Shown here: positions 13,807 to 14,611 of the stretch, in pieces | Layout: every line of letters begins with the position of its first letter | Position numbering within the stretch: the stretch's first letter is position 1 | Assembly: GCA_043763845.1 (NCBI GenBank) | Contig: JAYULE010000071.1 | Span: forward strand, 1 to 14,611 | Direction: 5' to 3' | From: Pseudopedobacter sp043763845 | GTDB lineage: Bacteria; Bacteroidota; Bacteroidia; Sphingobacteriales; Sphingobacteriaceae | DNA: 14,611 nt | The notes under the pieces: generated by a model | Told to the model about the DNA's origin: nothing | Database searches by the model: none | Seen by the model: the letters and a program-made list of their open reading frames with translations, nothing else | Position numbers and translations under genes: made by a program

Positions 13807-14343
13807 TTAAAATTCGTTTTTCCACATCATACTTTCAACCGGTTTGGTAGTTTTGTTATTGTATTTTGCGTTGCCTTTGGTATTGTAAAAGTTGAGTATT
13901 TCGCCTTGCACTTCAAAATATATAAGTTGCCCAATGGGCATACCTGCATAAATTTTTACAGGTTGTGTAGACGAAATTTCTAGCGTCCAGGTGTTACAAA
14001 ATCCAACATCGCCCTTGCCAGCGGTGGCGTGTATATCAATACCCAAACGACCAGTGCTTGATTTCCCTTCTAAAAAAGGTACTTGTTTATGGGTTTCGGT
14101 ATATTCAATGGTTACCCCCAAATACAAGGTGTTGGGTTGCAGTATAAAGCCATCTTTAAGTATTTCAAAATGCTCAATTTCATTATGCTTTTTAGCATCT
14201 AAAACACGGTTTTTGTAACAGGCTAAATACTTACCTAAATGCACATCGTACGAGTTTGTGCCTAAACATTCTCTTTTAAAAGGTTCGATAATAATATTGC
14301 CTGCTTCAATTTCCGCTAGAATACGTTTGTCTGATAATATCAT
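13807..14343 (-). CDS. dcd: dCTP deaminase
   Basis: Converts dCTP to dUTP and ammonia, feeding dTMP synthesis through dUTPase. 178 residues. The trimer active site is visible in LEGKSSTGRLGIDIHATAGK, continuing to WTLEISS: Ser95, Arg99 and Glu122 keep the same spacing (4 and 23) as Ser111, Arg115 and Glu138 of the E. coli enzyme. The C-terminal stretch GNAKYNNKTTKPVESMMWKN closes over the substrate in the family. A bifunctional dCTP deaminase/dUTPase cannot be excluded from motifs alone. The gene is divergent from the phosphopantetheinyl transferase gene (72-bp gap) and leads into the Rid gene. MILSDKRILAEIEAG is the standard start. Confidence 0.95.
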   Translation of the reverse strand: MILSDKRILAEIEAGNIIIEPFKRECLGTNSYDVHLGKYLACYKNRVLDAKKHNEIEHFEILKDGFILQPNTLYLGVTIEYTETHKQVPFLEGKSSTGRLGIDIHATAGKGDVGFCNTWTLEISSTQPVKIYAGMPIGQLIYFEVQGEILNFYNTKGNAKYNNKTTKPVESMMWKNEF

Positions 14344-14415
14344 AATACCTTTTTAAGGATGCTAAAATATGATTAATTTAAAATATTTTTACAGCAAATT
14401 ACACGATAATAAACT

Positions 14416-14611
14416 ATGCCCATTGTTTTTGAACAAAATTTAGGTTTTAATACTACCCTAGCCTTATGGGAAATAAAAGAAACCGCACAAGAACTAGAAA
14501 ACCAGCTACAATTAAAAACACACGAGCTTGATTTTTTACGCAAACTTGTAGGCGAAAAACGAAACTTACAATGGTTGGCAACCCGAGTTTTGTTAAGAAA
14601 AATGTTAAAAA
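14416..14611 (+). CDS. 4'-phosphopantetheinyl transferase superfamily protein, 3'-truncated by the window edge
   Basis: 65 residues are visible from the ATG at 14416, starting MPIVFEQNLGFNTTLALWEI. A helix with ELDFLRKLVGEKRNLQWLAT and RVLLRKML follows. In Sfp-type transferases the segment E-x-R-x-x-W-L-A-x-R-x-L-L-R is the conserved N-terminal block ahead of the metal-binding DxE and K motifs, which lie outside the window. The enzyme would attach phosphopantetheine to acyl carrier or peptidyl carrier proteins. The frame is open to the window end. The gene is divergent from dcd. Confidence 0.8.
   Translation, partial: MPIVFEQNLGFNTTLALWEIKETAQELENQLQLKTHELDFLRKLVGEKRNLQWLATRVLLRKMLK

Overview
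The window reads as chromosomal DNA of a low-GC Bacteroidota bacterium, probably of the Sphingobacteriia type. The evidence is the atpA-atpG order, a RecA with the run of three cysteines before the FINQLREK motif, the near absence of Shine-Dalgarno sequences, two promoter-like TAnnTTTG boxes, and a two-component sensor of the HisKA_3/dCache kind. The lineage below phylum is inference.

Layout. 1-2230 holds the 3' two-thirds of atpA and all of atpG (F1-ATPase), on the + strand, separated by a composite palindromic repeat element (copy A). 2349-5236 is a minus-strand unit: sensor kinase, overlapping NarL/LuxR-type response regulator, then a small secreted protein with three GPEYKN-like repeats. 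A perfect 20-bp palindrome and a TAnnTTTG box lie in front of the small gene. 5237-8460 is gene-poor accessory DNA centred on a REP-associated tyrosine transposase (RAYT) whose reading frame carries 14 in-frame copies of a 21-bp unit built from half of a REP palindrome. Around it lie a diverged pair of 66-bp direct repeats, a decayed duplicate of the 3' end of atpG, and small ORFs. 8465-11664 is mostly minus-strand: a small antitoxin-like ORF, recA with a clear terminator, a second copy of the composite repeat (copy B, inverted), nth (endonuclease III), a small conserved-looking ORF and an ECF-type sigma factor. 11665-12381 has no gene but has another inverted repeat. 12382-14611 holds an acetate/succinate channel gene (AceTr/SatP family), a small zinc-ribbon protein, a Rid-family protein lacking the catalytic arginine, dcd (dCTP deaminase) and the start of a 4'-phosphopantetheinyl transferase.

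How they work together. ATP synthase and the organic-acid channel serve energy metabolism. RecA and Nth serve DNA repair, and Dcd feeds dUMP/dTTP synthesis. The kinase-regulator pair probably controls the secreted GPEYKN protein next to it. Nothing I see forms a complete defence or biosynthetic island. The unusual signal in this window lies in its repeats: a RAYT that has taken its own REP sequence into its coding frame and amplified it, two composite palindromic elements with matching ends and different cores, and an atpG remnant.
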